Below, in pieces: positions 1-8,099 of a DNA stretch of 61,103 bases; the stretch's first letter is position 1; each line of letters begins with the position of its first letter. Source of the stretch: Sysuimicrobium calidum (GTDB lineage Bacteria; Sysuimicrobiota; Sysuimicrobiia; Sysuimicrobiales; Sysuimicrobiaceae). The stretch lies in assembly GCA_031459935.1 (NCBI GenBank), contig JAVKHN010000008.1, positions 1 through 61,103 of the forward strand, in the 5' to 3' direction. The translations under genes were made by a program, and so were the position numbers. The notes under the pieces were generated by a model, which was not told the DNA's origin, ran no database searches, and saw only the letters and a list, made by a program, of their open reading frames with translations.

Positions 1-1
1 C

Positions 2-124
2 CTTCCGGGGACGCGCCTCGAGGTGCTGGAGGTACGCCCGGAGGGCATACGGATCCGGGTGGACGACCAGGAGGAGGTGCTGGATCTGGATCTGGCGGCG
101 GCGGTCCTCACCGCAGCGGATTGA
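2..124 (+). CDS. C-terminus of a FeoA/DtxR-like metal regulator (partial)
   Basis: This is the last 40 codons of a gene that begins before the window; the frame is open from base 2 to a TGA at 122-124. The visible residues (LPGTRLEVLEV, then IRIRVDD, then LDLDLAAAVL) follow the pattern of the small SH3-like FeoA domain that ends DtxR/MntR-type metal-dependent repressors or forms free-standing FeoA. The family call rests on this pattern only. The DNA-binding and metal-binding parts, if present, lie outside the window, so a regulator cannot be told from a FeoA protein. Confidence 0.45.
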   Translation, partial: LPGTRLEVLEVRPEGIRIRVDDQEEVLDLDLAAAVLTAAD

Positions 125-157
125 GCTGGGTTCCGGGTGCGATCCTGGGATCGGCAG

Positions 158-178
158 CACGGGCCACCGTGGTCCGTG
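158..178 (+). terminator. Hairpin between the FeoA-like gene and tRNA-Thr
   Basis: Bases 158-166 pair with 170-178 (nine pairs including one G-T) around a three-base loop. It sits about 35 bases after the stop of the upstream gene. No U-run follows, so it is only a candidate terminator or processing structure ahead of the tRNA. Confidence 0.3.
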
Positions 179-193
179 CTAGACTATCCACGG

Positions 194-268
194 GCCGGCG
201 TAGCTCAAGGGAAGAGCAGCGGATTTGTAATCCGCAGGTTGCGGGTTCGAATCCCGCCGCCGGCTCCA
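194..268 (+). tRNA. tRNA-Thr (anticodon UGU)
   Basis: The cloverleaf is complete. The acceptor stem GCCGGCG (194-200) pairs with CGCCGGC (258-264), the D stem is GCTC/GAGC, and the anticodon stem GCGGA/TCCGC encloses the loop TTTGTAA with anticodon TGT at 226-228. The T arm is GCGGG-TTCGAAT-CCCGC. The discriminator is T265 and the 3' CCA is encoded (266-268). The gene stands immediately upstream of a low-GC, probably acquired nitrilase, a typical position for integrated DNA. Confidence 0.97.
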
Positions 269-357
269 GCTGGAAGCCAGGCAGACCTGGGCGCCGGCGA
301 GGGAGGGAAAAGCGTGACCTGAGGGATGTGACGTCGAGATGAAAAGGGGGGTCGGTT

Positions 358-1506
358 ATGGGTGATCGTTTCCCTACAGTGAAGGTCGCGGCAGTTCACG
401 CTGCGTCGGTGTTCCTCGACCGTGAAGGCAGCATCGAAAAGGCGTCTAAGCTGATTGCCGAGGCAGGGAAGGCTGGTGCACAGCTTGTGGCTTTCCCAGA
501 GGCCTTTGTTCCCGGCTATCCTTTTTGGATCTGGACGCATACGCCAAGAAACGGCGCTCCTCTCTTCGTGGATTTCTACGCCAACTCGGTAGAGATTCCA
601 AGTGCTGCGACCGATGCTCTCTGTCAGGCAGCAAAGGAAGCAGGTGTCTATGTGGTCATTGGCATCAGCGAGCGAGACGGCGGCACACTTTACAACACGC
701 TGCTCTACATCGATGATCAAGGGCGGATGCTCGGACGCCATCGCAAGCTTCAGCCAACGCACGTCGAGCGTACAGTTTGGGGCAAGGGAGACGGCAGCGA
801 CCTGGTGGTTTACAACACACCATTCGGCAAACTGAGCGGCCTGATATGCTGGGAACACACGATGGACTTGGTGCGGTATGCGCTGGCGTGCCTGGGTGAG
901 CAGATTCACATCGCTGCCTGGCCGGGGATCTCGGCGCTGTCACACGACCCGCAGTCGGGGATTTTCAATGCCGTCACCGAGGCAGCAGCCAGACATCATG
1001 CACTCGCAGCACAGGTATTTGTCATAAATGTCCAGTCGTGCATTGATGAGGTGACGGTAGACCGCCTTGGCTTCGCCGGCCGTCCGGATATGATGCGAAT
1101 TGGTGGCGGCTGGACCGCAATCATTGGACCCAATGGACAGATCATAAGCGGACCAAATTGCGACGAGGAGAATATCGTCTATGCTCAGCTCAACCTTGAA
1201 GACATCATCCGTATCAAATACGCCTGCGATTCTGTTGGTCATTATGCGCGGCCAGACGTTGTCAGGCTGCTTCTGAACCGCACGCCGCAGCGAGTCCTGG
1301 AGATCGTAGACAGCGAGGATGTTGGAACGCAGCTCGCCAAAACCAGGATGGAAACGAGCTTTACCGATCTGACCCCTGACGCACCCAATCCGCAACTCCG
1401 AGGAGACCGGAGTTCGCGCCCAGGGCGGCGAGGCGCAGCCGGGGGCGGAAGATATGGGGAAGGTGGGCGAGGGCAGCTTCTAGGCGCTCCCGGTAGAAGG
1501 GATTGA
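358..1506 (+). CDS. Nitrilase (carbon-nitrogen hydrolase), probably acquired, chimeric C-terminus
   Basis: This is a nitrilase-superfamily enzyme expected to hydrolyse an organic nitrile to acid and ammonia in the cytoplasm. The catalytic triad is visible: Glu48 in AFPEAFVPGYP, Lys130 in GRHRKLQPTH, and Cys164 in LICWEH. The late family motif GHYARPDVVRL lies near residues 294-304. The ATG at 358 follows an AAGGGGGG ribosome-binding site. Base composition is near 53% GC by eye, with ATA and AAA codons otherwise rare here, against about 70% in its neighbours. From about residue 344 the protein reads out of frame through the 3' end of the opposing nanK gene, giving an Arg/Gly-rich tail unlike nitrilases. 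I infer transfer with loss of the native stop. Substrate is unknown. Confidence 0.9.
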   Translation: MGDRFPTVKVAAVHAASVFLDREGSIEKASKLIAEAGKAGAQLVAFPEAFVPGYPFWIWTHTPRNGAPLFVDFYANSVEIPSAATDALCQAAKEAGVYVVIGISERDGGTLYNTLLYIDDQGRMLGRHRKLQPTHVERTVWGKGDGSDLVVYNTPFGKLSGLICWEHTMDLVRYALACLGEQIHIAAWPGISALSHDPQSGIFNAVTEAAARHHALAAQVFVINVQSCIDEVTVDRLGFAGRPDMMRIGGGWTAIIGPNGQIISGPNCDEENIVYAQLNLEDIIRIKYACDSVGHYARPDVVRLLLNRTPQRVLEIVDSEDVGTQLAKTRMETSFTDLTPDAPNPQLRGDRSSRPGRRGAAGGGRYGEGGRGQLLGAPGRRD

Positions 1507-2248
1507 GGCCTACCCCGCCTCCCAGCACCACGGCCTCGGGATCCACCAGGGCCTGAAGATCCGCCAGGGCCTGGGCGAGGGCGGCGGCCGCGCGGTCCAC
1601 GAGCGCGAGCGCTTCCGGATCCCCGTCCTGAGCCCGCGCTAGGACCATCCGGGCGTCCAGGGGAATTCCGAGCCGCCGGCGCGCGGCCTCCGCGAGAGCT
1701 AGACCGGAGGTCACGGTCTCCAGGCACCCCCTCCTCCCACACCCACACACCTCACCCTCGGGCGCATAGGCCGTGTGTCCCAGGTGGCCCGCAAGCCCCG
1801 TGGCACCGGTGAGGAGCTGACCTCCGAGCACCAGCCCCGCGCCGATCCCTGTGGAAACCGTGACGAAGGCCAGGGACTCCAGACCCCGGCCCGCGCCGTA
1901 CCGGTACTCTCCCCACGCCGCGGCCTGGGCGTCGTTCAGAACCTCCACCACTAACCCCGTGGTCGCCCGGAACACCGCCCGCAGGTCCAGGCCCTCCCAA
2001 TCCGGCAGGATGCGGGGGTTCGCGTGGATCACCCGGCCCCGGGAGATCACCCCGCCGCTCGCCACCCCGAGTCCCGCGGCTTTGAGCTTCCAGTCCTCGA
2101 TGAGGCTCAGGACGGTGCGGATGACCGCCTGGGGTCCTTCCCGGCTCGGGGTGGGGGCCTCCCGCCGCTCCACCACGACGCCCTCCACCACCCGGGCCAC
2201 CGCGATCTTGGTGCCGCCGATGTCCACAGCCAGAACCACTGAGCTCAC
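1361..2248 (-). CDS. nanK: ROK-family N-acetylmannosamine kinase (NanK-like)
   Basis: A ROK sugar kinase, predicted to phosphorylate N-acetylmannosamine to ManNAc-6-phosphate, the substrate of the NanE encoded in the same cluster. It has the ATP motif DIGGTK (residues 9-14), catalytic Asp106 in LNDAQAAAWGE, the motif AGHLGHT near 153-159 as I recall it from E. coli NanK, and the ROK zinc motif CGCGRRGCLE (168-177). The GTG start lies three bases after the DUF4127 stop, so it is the last gene of the operon. The family-like sequence ends around GLLGVA; the last nine residues are encoded inside the acquired nitrilase segment, so the native C-terminus was probably replaced. Glucokinase activity is the main alternative. 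Confidence 0.82.
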   Translation of the reverse strand: MSSVVLAVDIGGTKIAVARVVEGVVVERREAPTPSREGPQAVIRTVLSLIEDWKLKAAGLGVASGGVISRGRVIHANPRILPDWEGLDLRAVFRATTGLVVEVLNDAQAAAWGEYRYGAGRGLESLAFVTVSTGIGAGLVLGGQLLTGATGLAGHLGHTAYAPEGEVCGCGRRGCLETVTSGLALAEAARRRLGIPLDARMVLARAQDGDPEALALVDRAAAALAQALADLQALVDPEAVVLGGGVGLNPFYRERLEAALAHLPHIFRPRLRLAALGANSGLLGVADWVRQGSDR

Positions 2249-2251
2249 GGC

Positions 2252-3766
2252 TCATCCTCCGGGCACGATCCGCACCCGCACCCGAACCCCGTGCAGCCGG
2301 GGCCAGAAGAGTTCCGGAGGCTCCACGGCCAGCGACAGAGAGCTGAGCTTCGGGGCGAAGTGCTCCCGCCACAGGGCCTCGATGCGGGGCACGAGGCGCC
2401 CGCGTACCTCCTCTTGCGCCCGGGACCACAAGGCTCCGAGATCATAGGGATCGGGATCTCGCAGGGCCCGCTGCACCTCCTGTCGGACCCGCGCCTGGTA
2501 CAGCCAGTCCTCCGCGAGGCGCACCAGGAGTGCTTCCAGCCGGGGAACGGGCTGGGTCTCGAAAAGACCCCCCACGCCGAGCCCGAGTCCGCTCCCCACG
2601 GTGTTGCCCGCGGTGTTCCACCCTGCGTAGGCCGCAAGGCGCGTGGGATCCACCCGGTCCAGGAGCATTCGCACGAACCGGTCGTCTGCGCCGTTCGCGT
2701 AGGACACATCCAGCACCACCACCCGATCTCCTGCCCGCAGCGCTTCCCTGATGCGGTCCACGAATGCCTCGAGATCCCGCTCCGGGGTATCCACATGCTC
2801 GGGATCCGGCTGGTGCGCAGCTTCCCCCTGGGCCCTGCCCGGCGCGTTGATGGCCACCACGAGGTCCGCCTCCTCCCCCGGCCCGGCTTCCCTGAGCCCT
2901 ATGGCTTCCAGGTGATCCCGCACCAACCGCCCCAGCGGCTCGTCCTCGTACCGGGTGAGGATCCCCTCGAGATCCGCCACCGGGGCGAGGAGTCGTACCC
3001 GCGGCCTGTGGTCTGCGTGGTCCACCAGCAGCCGGGCAAGGAGCGTGCAGGGGACTTCGTCCGCGCCTGGATAGATCCGGACCCGGCCGAGTTGGCCGAG
3101 TGTCCTGACGCGCTCGGCGAGGAACCGGCGGTCCATCACGGAGAGGCCCTCGGGAGCGGTGTCGTCGAGGGTGAGGTGCAGCTTGTCCACGACCCCCCGA
3201 GCCGCGAGCTCCAGGGCCGCGAGGTGCACCGCCCGGCTGCGCTCCCGCACAAACAGGAAGTCCGCGAGGACCTCCCGCGGGATCGCGCGCCGGATGTCTT
3301 CCAGGTGCTCGGAGGCTCCGGGCTCCCTCCGCGCGGCCCGGTCGGCCCACACGCTGTAAGCGCGCAGCTGCGGGCCGCATCGCGCGTAGTACGGCCTTTC
3401 CTCGAAGGGGTCGTCGCCCGCGGCCACGCGGGGAATGGTGCCATGCGCGTAGATGCGTACACCCCGTGCCCGCAGGGCCCTCAGCACCCCGAGTCTCTGT
3501 ACTGCTTCTTCTACGGGTGTTTCCACGCGCCGGGCGGGGATGAGGCCCCCCAGGGTGAGGGTCTCAAGGCTCACCACGGCCGCGAGCGCGTTATGCGCCT
3601 GGTCAACGAGCCATTCGTGGAGGGCGGCGAGATCTCCGGGTTCGTTGAGCCGGGGCAGGCACGCTTCGGGCGGTGTTCGAAGATCCAGCCCTGCAATCCG
3701 TCCAAGCTGCTGAGGGAGATCTAGGGTGTGGGAGCGGGTGTCGGGCGGAACGAAGAGCACCGTCAC
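2252..3766 (-). CDS. DUF4127 family protein
   Basis: A 504-residue protein with the layout of the DUF4127 family: an N-terminal VLFVPPDTRSH segment, AVVSLETLTLGGLIPARR near residues 60-80, and a late GWNTAGNTVGSGLG motif. The family has no established biochemical function that I know of. The start is a GTG whose last two bases overlap the TGA of the upstream oxidoreductase gene (GTGA), which fixes the start and implies translational coupling. No signal peptide or membrane segment is visible, so it is probably cytoplasmic. Lying between an FAD oxidoreductase and NanK, it probably acts on an amino-sugar derivative; this is inference from context only. Confidence 0.85.
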   Translation of the reverse strand: MTVLFVPPDTRSHTLDLPQQLGRIAGLDLRTPPEACLPRLNEPGDLAALHEWLVDQAHNALAAVVSLETLTLGGLIPARRVETPVEEAVQRLGVLRALRARGVRIYAHGTIPRVAAGDDPFEERPYYARCGPQLRAYSVWADRAARREPGASEHLEDIRRAIPREVLADFLFVRERSRAVHLAALELAARGVVDKLHLTLDDTAPEGLSVMDRRFLAERVRTLGQLGRVRIYPGADEVPCTLLARLLVDHADHRPRVRLLAPVADLEGILTRYEDEPLGRLVRDHLEAIGLREAGPGEEADLVVAINAPGRAQGEAAHQPDPEHVDTPERDLEAFVDRIREALRAGDRVVVLDVSYANGADDRFVRMLLDRVDPTRLAAYAGWNTAGNTVGSGLGLGVGGLFETQPVPRLEALLVRLAEDWLYQARVRQEVQRALRDPDPYDLGALWSRAQEEVRGRLVPRIEALWREHFAPKLSSLSLAVEPPELFWPRLHGVRVRVRIVPGG

Positions 3767-5130
3767 AGGTACGCTCCCTGCTGCCGCAAAAGCTCCCGGA
3801 GCGCACGGCCGTCCACCTCCCGCACGCCCACGCCTCGCAGGGCCGCCAGTGCCGCGGCCACGCCTGCAGCCTGTCCCATGGAGTGGGCGTTCTGCTGGAT
3901 GCGGATGGAGGCCTGGGCCTCGAAGGTGGCCGAGATGCAACGGCCCGCCACCAGCACGTTCTGCAGCCCCCGGGGGATGAGACACCGGTACGGGATCTCG
4001 TGGTAGGCATCAGGCCAGAAGTACGGGGCTTCCCCCCGGTCCTCGTACCGGAGCCGCTCCCCCCGGACGGAGTGGATGTCCACGGGATAGTGGTTGCGGC
4101 AGATGGCGTCGGGGAAGGTGCGGCAGTGGAGGATATCCTCCACGGTGAGCACGTACTCACCCAGGATCCTCCGGGACTCCCGCACGCCCACCATGGGCGC
4201 CACCATCACCATGTAGCCGTGCTCGCAGCCGGGGAGGTAGCGGCGGCAGAAGGCTACGAGGCGCTCGATGGCCCGGCGTCCGTCGGTCTGTGCGGCCGAG
4301 AGCTGCCAGGGATCCGTGCCGTCGTGGAGGTCTGAGCGGATCCGGGGGCAGTTGAAGGAGAGCTCCCCGGGCCGCCCGGGCACGCTGAAGGCCTGGAAGT
4401 AATCGCCGTCCCGCTCCAGCAGCACGCCTTCCGCCACGGCCCGGCGGAAGAGGGGCTCCAGCGGCGAACCCCGGCCCCACACCATCCACAGGTGCAGGAA
4501 CCGGGGGCCCAGCTGCGGCATCCCGATCCCCACGAGGAAGTCGTGGAGACGTTGCAGGTCCACGTTGCCCAGGTGGAACCGCAGGGTCATGGCCTGATGC
4601 GTTCCTGTCTCGTCCCCGCTCATATATGGAGCTCCTGCCCGCACCGCCAGGTCCGCGTCCCCGGTGGCATCCACGAAGACCCTGGCCCGCAGCCGCCACA
4701 GTCCTCCCTTGTTGTGCACCACGATGCCGCGCACCCACCCTGCTTCCACCTCCGGGTGCACGAAGTGGGTGTGATAGAGCACCTCCCCGCCGCTACTGAG
4801 CAGCATCTCCTCCAGCACGAACTTCAGCCCCTCGGGGTTGAACCAGCTGTCGTTCCCGTCCGGACTCACATCCGCGTCCCCGCGTGCCCGCAGCCGGGCC
4901 TTCAGCTCCTCGGTGAGGCCCCGGTTGAGGTTTGCGCCGCCTGCGGTGTTGCGCATCATGGGGGTGACGAGCGCGCCCGTGGCGGTCCCGCCCAGGAACC
5001 CCAACGCCTCCACCACCAGGGTGCGGACCTGCATGCGCGCGGCCGCGATCCCCGCTACGGCCCCCGCGGTCCCGCCGCCCACCACGATCACGTCCCAGGT
5101 GCGCTCCACATCCACCACCGGCAGCATCAT
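3763..5130 (-). CDS. FAD-dependent oxidoreductase (FAD_oxidored, PF12831-like)
   Basis: A 455-residue flavoprotein. The N-terminal dinucleotide fold is clear (DVIVVGGGTAGAVAG, residues 13-27, then ALGFLGGTATG). A second FAD contact, VFVDATGDADLAVRAG, lies in the middle, and the C-terminal VLVAGRCISATFEAQAS is typical of the family. Such proteins often accompany carbohydrate transport and catabolic genes, but few have a known substrate. The ATG overlaps the stop of the preceding permease gene by four bases, and its own stop overlaps DUF4127, so it belongs firmly to the operon. It may oxidise an imported sugar or glycoside before ManNAc phosphorylation; that role is inferred. Confidence 0.88.
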   Translation of the reverse strand: MMLPVVDVERTWDVIVVGGGTAGAVAGIAAARMQVRTLVVEALGFLGGTATGALVTPMMRNTAGGANLNRGLTEELKARLRARGDADVSPDGNDSWFNPEGLKFVLEEMLLSSGGEVLYHTHFVHPEVEAGWVRGIVVHNKGGLWRLRARVFVDATGDADLAVRAGAPYMSGDETGTHQAMTLRFHLGNVDLQRLHDFLVGIGMPQLGPRFLHLWMVWGRGSPLEPLFRRAVAEGVLLERDGDYFQAFSVPGRPGELSFNCPRIRSDLHDGTDPWQLSAAQTDGRRAIERLVAFCRRYLPGCEHGYMVMVAPMVGVRESRRILGEYVLTVEDILHCRTFPDAICRNHYPVDIHSVRGERLRYEDRGEAPYFWPDAYHEIPYRCLIPRGLQNVLVAGRCISATFEAQASIRIQQNAHSMGQAAGVAAALAALRGVGVREVDGRALRELLRQQGAYL

Positions 5131-5951
5131 CGGATCGCTCCCTCTAATCCCCGCAGGAAGAACCGTTGCGCGAAGCAGAACACCGCCAGAATCGGCAGCA
5201 TGGCCAGCACCGTGCCCGCGGCAATGAGCCGGGTGCTGTGGGCGAACAGGCCCTGCAGGTACAGCAGCCCCACCGCCAGGGGATACCGATCCGGATCCTT
5301 CAGGACCACGAGAGGCCAGATGAAGGAGTTCCAGTGGGCCACGAACGAGAAGACGCCCAAAGCCGCGAGGGCGGGGCGGCTGAGGGGAAGGACGATCTGC
5401 GCCCAGATCCGGAACTCCGAAGCTCCGTCCACCCGCGCCGCATCCACGAGCTCCTGCGGGATGGCGAGGTAGGCCTGGCGCAGGAGGAAGATGCCCACCA
5501 CGGAGGCCAGAGATGGGAGGACCACCCCCGTGTAGGTGTTCACAAGTCCCAGCTGGCTCAGGGTGAGGAAGTTCACCACGAACCCGGCCTCGTTGGGCAG
5601 GAGCAAGGTGCCCAGCAGGGCCAGGAGAAGGAGGTTGCGGCCCGGGAAGTCCAGGCGGGCGAGGGGATACGCGGCGAGGCTGGCGACGGCTAGAGTCCCC
5701 GTGACCCCGTACACCGTGAGGACCACGGAGTTCAGGAAGTACCGACCCACAGGCAGGGTCCGGACCACCTCCGTGAAGTTCCCGAGGCCCGCTTTCTCCG
5801 GCAGAAAGCGAGGCGGGAACGTGAAGACGCTCCCTGCGGTGCTCAGGGCCGTGCGGAGGGTCCACAGGAAGGGGAAGAGGGTGAACAGGGCGACCACGCC
5901 CAGCAGCCCATATAGGAGCATGTGGCCCACGGCGGAGCGAAGTTTCGTCAC
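5127..5951 (-). CDS. Carbohydrate ABC transporter permease (CUT1, MalG-like)
   Basis: An inner-membrane permease of 274 residues with six predicted membrane segments, the first being LLYGLLGVVALFTLFPFLW. The cytoplasmic EAA loop that docks the ATPase is visible as ELVDAARVDGASEF, followed by LPLSRPALAA. It pairs with the upstream MalF-like permease and solute-binding protein as a CUT1 sugar importer. The GTG at 5951 overlaps the upstream TGA; a second GTG one codon earlier is possible. No ATPase gene is present in the cluster, so a shared MsmK-type ATPase elsewhere is likely. Confidence 0.9.
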   Translation of the reverse strand: MTKLRSAVGHMLLYGLLGVVALFTLFPFLWTLRTALSTAGSVFTFPPRFLPEKAGLGNFTEVVRTLPVGRYFLNSVVLTVYGVTGTLAVASLAAYPLARLDFPGRNLLLLALLGTLLLPNEAGFVVNFLTLSQLGLVNTYTGVVLPSLASVVGIFLLRQAYLAIPQELVDAARVDGASEFRIWAQIVLPLSRPALAALGVFSFVAHWNSFIWPLVVLKDPDRYPLAVGLLYLQGLFAHSTRLIAAGTVLAMLPILAVFCFAQRFFLRGLEGAIR

Positions 5952-6871
5952 CACGGCCGCAGCCCCCCCTCCCGGAAGATCCGGACGTGCAACAGCGACA
6001 GCACTAGGCCGATGACAGCTACAAAGAGGCCCGCGGCGGCCGCGAGCCCGAACCGGAACTCCTGGAAGGCCTTCTGGTACACGTACAGGAGGGCGGTGGT
6101 GGTCTGCCCGAACGGTCCCCCACCCGTCATCACGTACACCTCCTCGAAGACCTTGACCGCGGCCAAGGTGGAGAGGAGGGTGCACAGGAGCAGGGTGGGC
6201 CGCAACATGGGGAGGGTCACGGAGAGGAAGGTCCGGAACCGTCCCGCGCCGTCCACCCGGGCCGCCTCCAGAAGCTCCTGCGGAAGGGCCTGCAGGCCCG
6301 CCAGGTACAGCACCATGTAGTACCCGATCCCCTTCCAGAAGGTCACGAGCATCACCGCGTAGAGGGCGAGGGTGGGGTGGTTGAGCCAGTCGAAGGGTCG
6401 CGGGAGAAGCCCCAATCGAAGCCCCACCCAGTTCATCACCCCGTGCTGTGCGTACATCCAGTTCCACATCAACCCGGCCACCGCAAAGGAGGTGATCACG
6501 GGGACGTAGTAGGCGGCCCGGAACAGGGTGATGCCCGCTAACCTCCGGTTCACCAGCAGGGCCAGCAGCAGGGCCACCAGTTGGATGGCGGGCACCACCG
6601 CCAGGTAGCGGAGGGAGTTCCGGAGGGCTACCCAGAAGGCCGGGTCCTCCAGCAGGATCCGGAAGTTCTCCAGCCCCACCCACCGGGGCGGGCGGAGGAT
6701 GTTGTAGTCCGCAAAGGCAAGGAGCGTGCCGAAGACGAGCGGGGCGAAGGTGAAGACCCCCAGCAGCACCAGGGCGGGCGCCAGGAAGAGATACGCCACG
6801 AGGGCGGTGCGCAGCCGCGGTCTCAGAAGGGGGCGGGAGGAGGCGAGGGGGAGCGCCCTAGAGCCGCGCAT
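5948..6871 (-). CDS. Carbohydrate ABC transporter permease (CUT1, MalF-like)
   Basis: A 307-residue inner-membrane permease. A basic N-terminus precedes the first membrane segment (LVAYLFLAPALVLLGVFTF), and the EAA loop reads ELLEAARVDGAGRF, followed by LPMLRPTLLL. The motif MTGGGPFGQTTTALLYVY is typical of MalF/UgpA-like subunits. The ATG lies 14 bases inside the end of the solute-binding protein gene, so the two are translationally coupled. Together with the MalG-like subunit it forms the channel of a sugar importer feeding the NanE/NanK pathway. Confidence 0.9.
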   Translation of the reverse strand: MRGSRALPLASSRPLLRPRLRTALVAYLFLAPALVLLGVFTFAPLVFGTLLAFADYNILRPPRWVGLENFRILLEDPAFWVALRNSLRYLAVVPAIQLVALLLALLVNRRLAGITLFRAAYYVPVITSFAVAGLMWNWMYAQHGVMNWVGLRLGLLPRPFDWLNHPTLALYAVMLVTFWKGIGYYMVLYLAGLQALPQELLEAARVDGAGRFRTFLSVTLPMLRPTLLLCTLLSTLAAVKVFEEVYVMTGGGPFGQTTTALLYVYQKAFQEFRFGLAAAAGLFVAVIGLVLSLLHVRIFREGGLRPW

Positions 6872-8099
6872 TCCAGCGACGTACCGCGTCGTCCAGGGCC
6901 TGCTTGGGCGTCTTGTGGCCGAAGAAGGCGGCCTCGATGTTGTCCCGGAACGCCTTCATGAGTTCCCCCTGGTGCGGTACCACCACGGTGAGATCCCGGG
7001 CGAGGGGCAGCTGGCGCGCGGACAACGTCCGCGCGTGGTCTTCGGGGGTGGGGTTTGGCGGAAGCCGGCTGAAAAAGGGATCCCGGGCCGCGGCCCGGGC
7101 GGTAGGGAAGATGGTGACGATGCGGCAGAACGCCAGTTGATTCCGGTCGTCCGTCACGTACAGGGCGAACCGAACCGCCTCCTGCGGCCGTCGGGTGGTG
7201 CGGGGGATGCTGAGGCCCATGAGGGGCGCGTGGATCACCCGGCCCCGATCGAGGGGATACGGGCCCACCCGGGTGCGGTCGTACACCGCGCGGTTCTCGT
7301 GCCGCACCCGGAGCAGGAACTGCGGGCCCGTGATGAGCATGCCGAGTTCTCCCGCGGTGTATAGCTCCGTGGCCCCCAGATACCCGCGGCGCAGGGTGTC
7401 CTCCGGGAAGTAGTCCTGCCGAAACAGCCGCACCCACTTTTCCAGCTCCTGTACATGGCGCGGGGAATTAAAGACCGCCCGCCGATCCTCCAGGATGGGA
7501 AGCCCCGCCTCCTGGAACCGCTGCAGCAGGTTGGTGCCGTTTACGTTGGGCATGAATCCGTATAGACCCGTGTGGTCCTTGATCCGCTTGGCGTACGTGA
7601 TCAGTTCGTCCGTGGTGCGCGGTGGCCGGTCCGGGTCCAACCCCGCCCGCCTCCAGATCTCCCCGTTGTAGGCCACCACGGGAGGCGCCACGTACCACGG
7701 GAGTCCGTAGATCCGTCCGCCGATCCGGAAGGATCCAAGCATCCCTTCGAAGTAGCGGGTGCGGTCCTCGGGCCGCAGCAAGCCGTCCAGGGCCAGCAGT
7801 CCCTCCTGCTGCGCCAGCTCCGCGGCCATGGGGACGTTGAGGTTCACCACGTCCGGGGGCGCTCCCGCCGCGAGGCTGCTGAGGAGCTTCTGCACCACGG
7901 CGCCCACGGGCTGATCCACCCAATGCACCCGCACGCCGGGGTTCTGCCCTTCATAGGTGCGGATGAGCTCCGTGATGTAGTTCGTGAAGAAGGGCCGCAG
8001 GGAGATGGTCCAGAACTCCAGGCTGATCCCCGGCGTTCCCGCACGGACCGATGCGTCCAGAAGAAAGAGGGCGATCACGACTCCCACGGCCCTACGCAT
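6858..8099 (-). CDS. ABC transporter extracellular solute-binding protein (family 1)
   Basis: A 413-residue sugar-binding protein. The first 20 residues form a signal peptide (charged MRR, a hydrophobic stretch, then a VRAG cleavage region) with no lipobox cysteine. The mature part shows family 1 features: LEFWTISLRPF near residue 27, PPDVVNLNVPMAAELAQQ, and YGLPWYVAPPVVAYN. It would capture the substrate outside the membrane and pass it to the two permeases. The ATG overlaps the end of nanE by eight bases. The ligand is unknown; the neighbouring NanE and NanK suggest an amino sugar or sialic-acid-type glycan fragment. Confidence 0.9.
   Translation of the reverse strand: MRRAVGVVIALFLLDASVRAGTPGISLEFWTISLRPFFTNYITELIRTYEGQNPGVRVHWVDQPVGAVVQKLLSSLAAGAPPDVVNLNVPMAAELAQQEGLLALDGLLRPEDRTRYFEGMLGSFRIGGRIYGLPWYVAPPVVAYNGEIWRRAGLDPDRPPRTTDELITYAKRIKDHTGLYGFMPNVNGTNLLQRFQEAGLPILEDRRAVFNSPRHVQELEKWVRLFRQDYFPEDTLRRGYLGATELYTAGELGMLITGPQFLLRVRHENRAVYDRTRVGPYPLDRGRVIHAPLMGLSIPRTTRRPQEAVRFALYVTDDRNQLAFCRIVTIFPTARAAARDPFFSRLPPNPTPEDHARTLSARQLPLARDLTVVVPHQGELMKAFRDNIEAAFFGHKTPKQALDDAVRRWNARL

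Noticed and set aside
205..909. Long reading frame antisense to tRNA-Thr and the nitrilase
   Set aside because: It runs through the tRNA and opposite a clear nitrilase; no family resemblance, no ribosome-binding site.
1380..1506. Full attachment-site copy of the tRNA-Thr 3' end
   Set aside because: No repeat of the T-arm or acceptor end is present after the nitrilase; only an 8-base match to the anticodon arm, and no integrase gene is seen.
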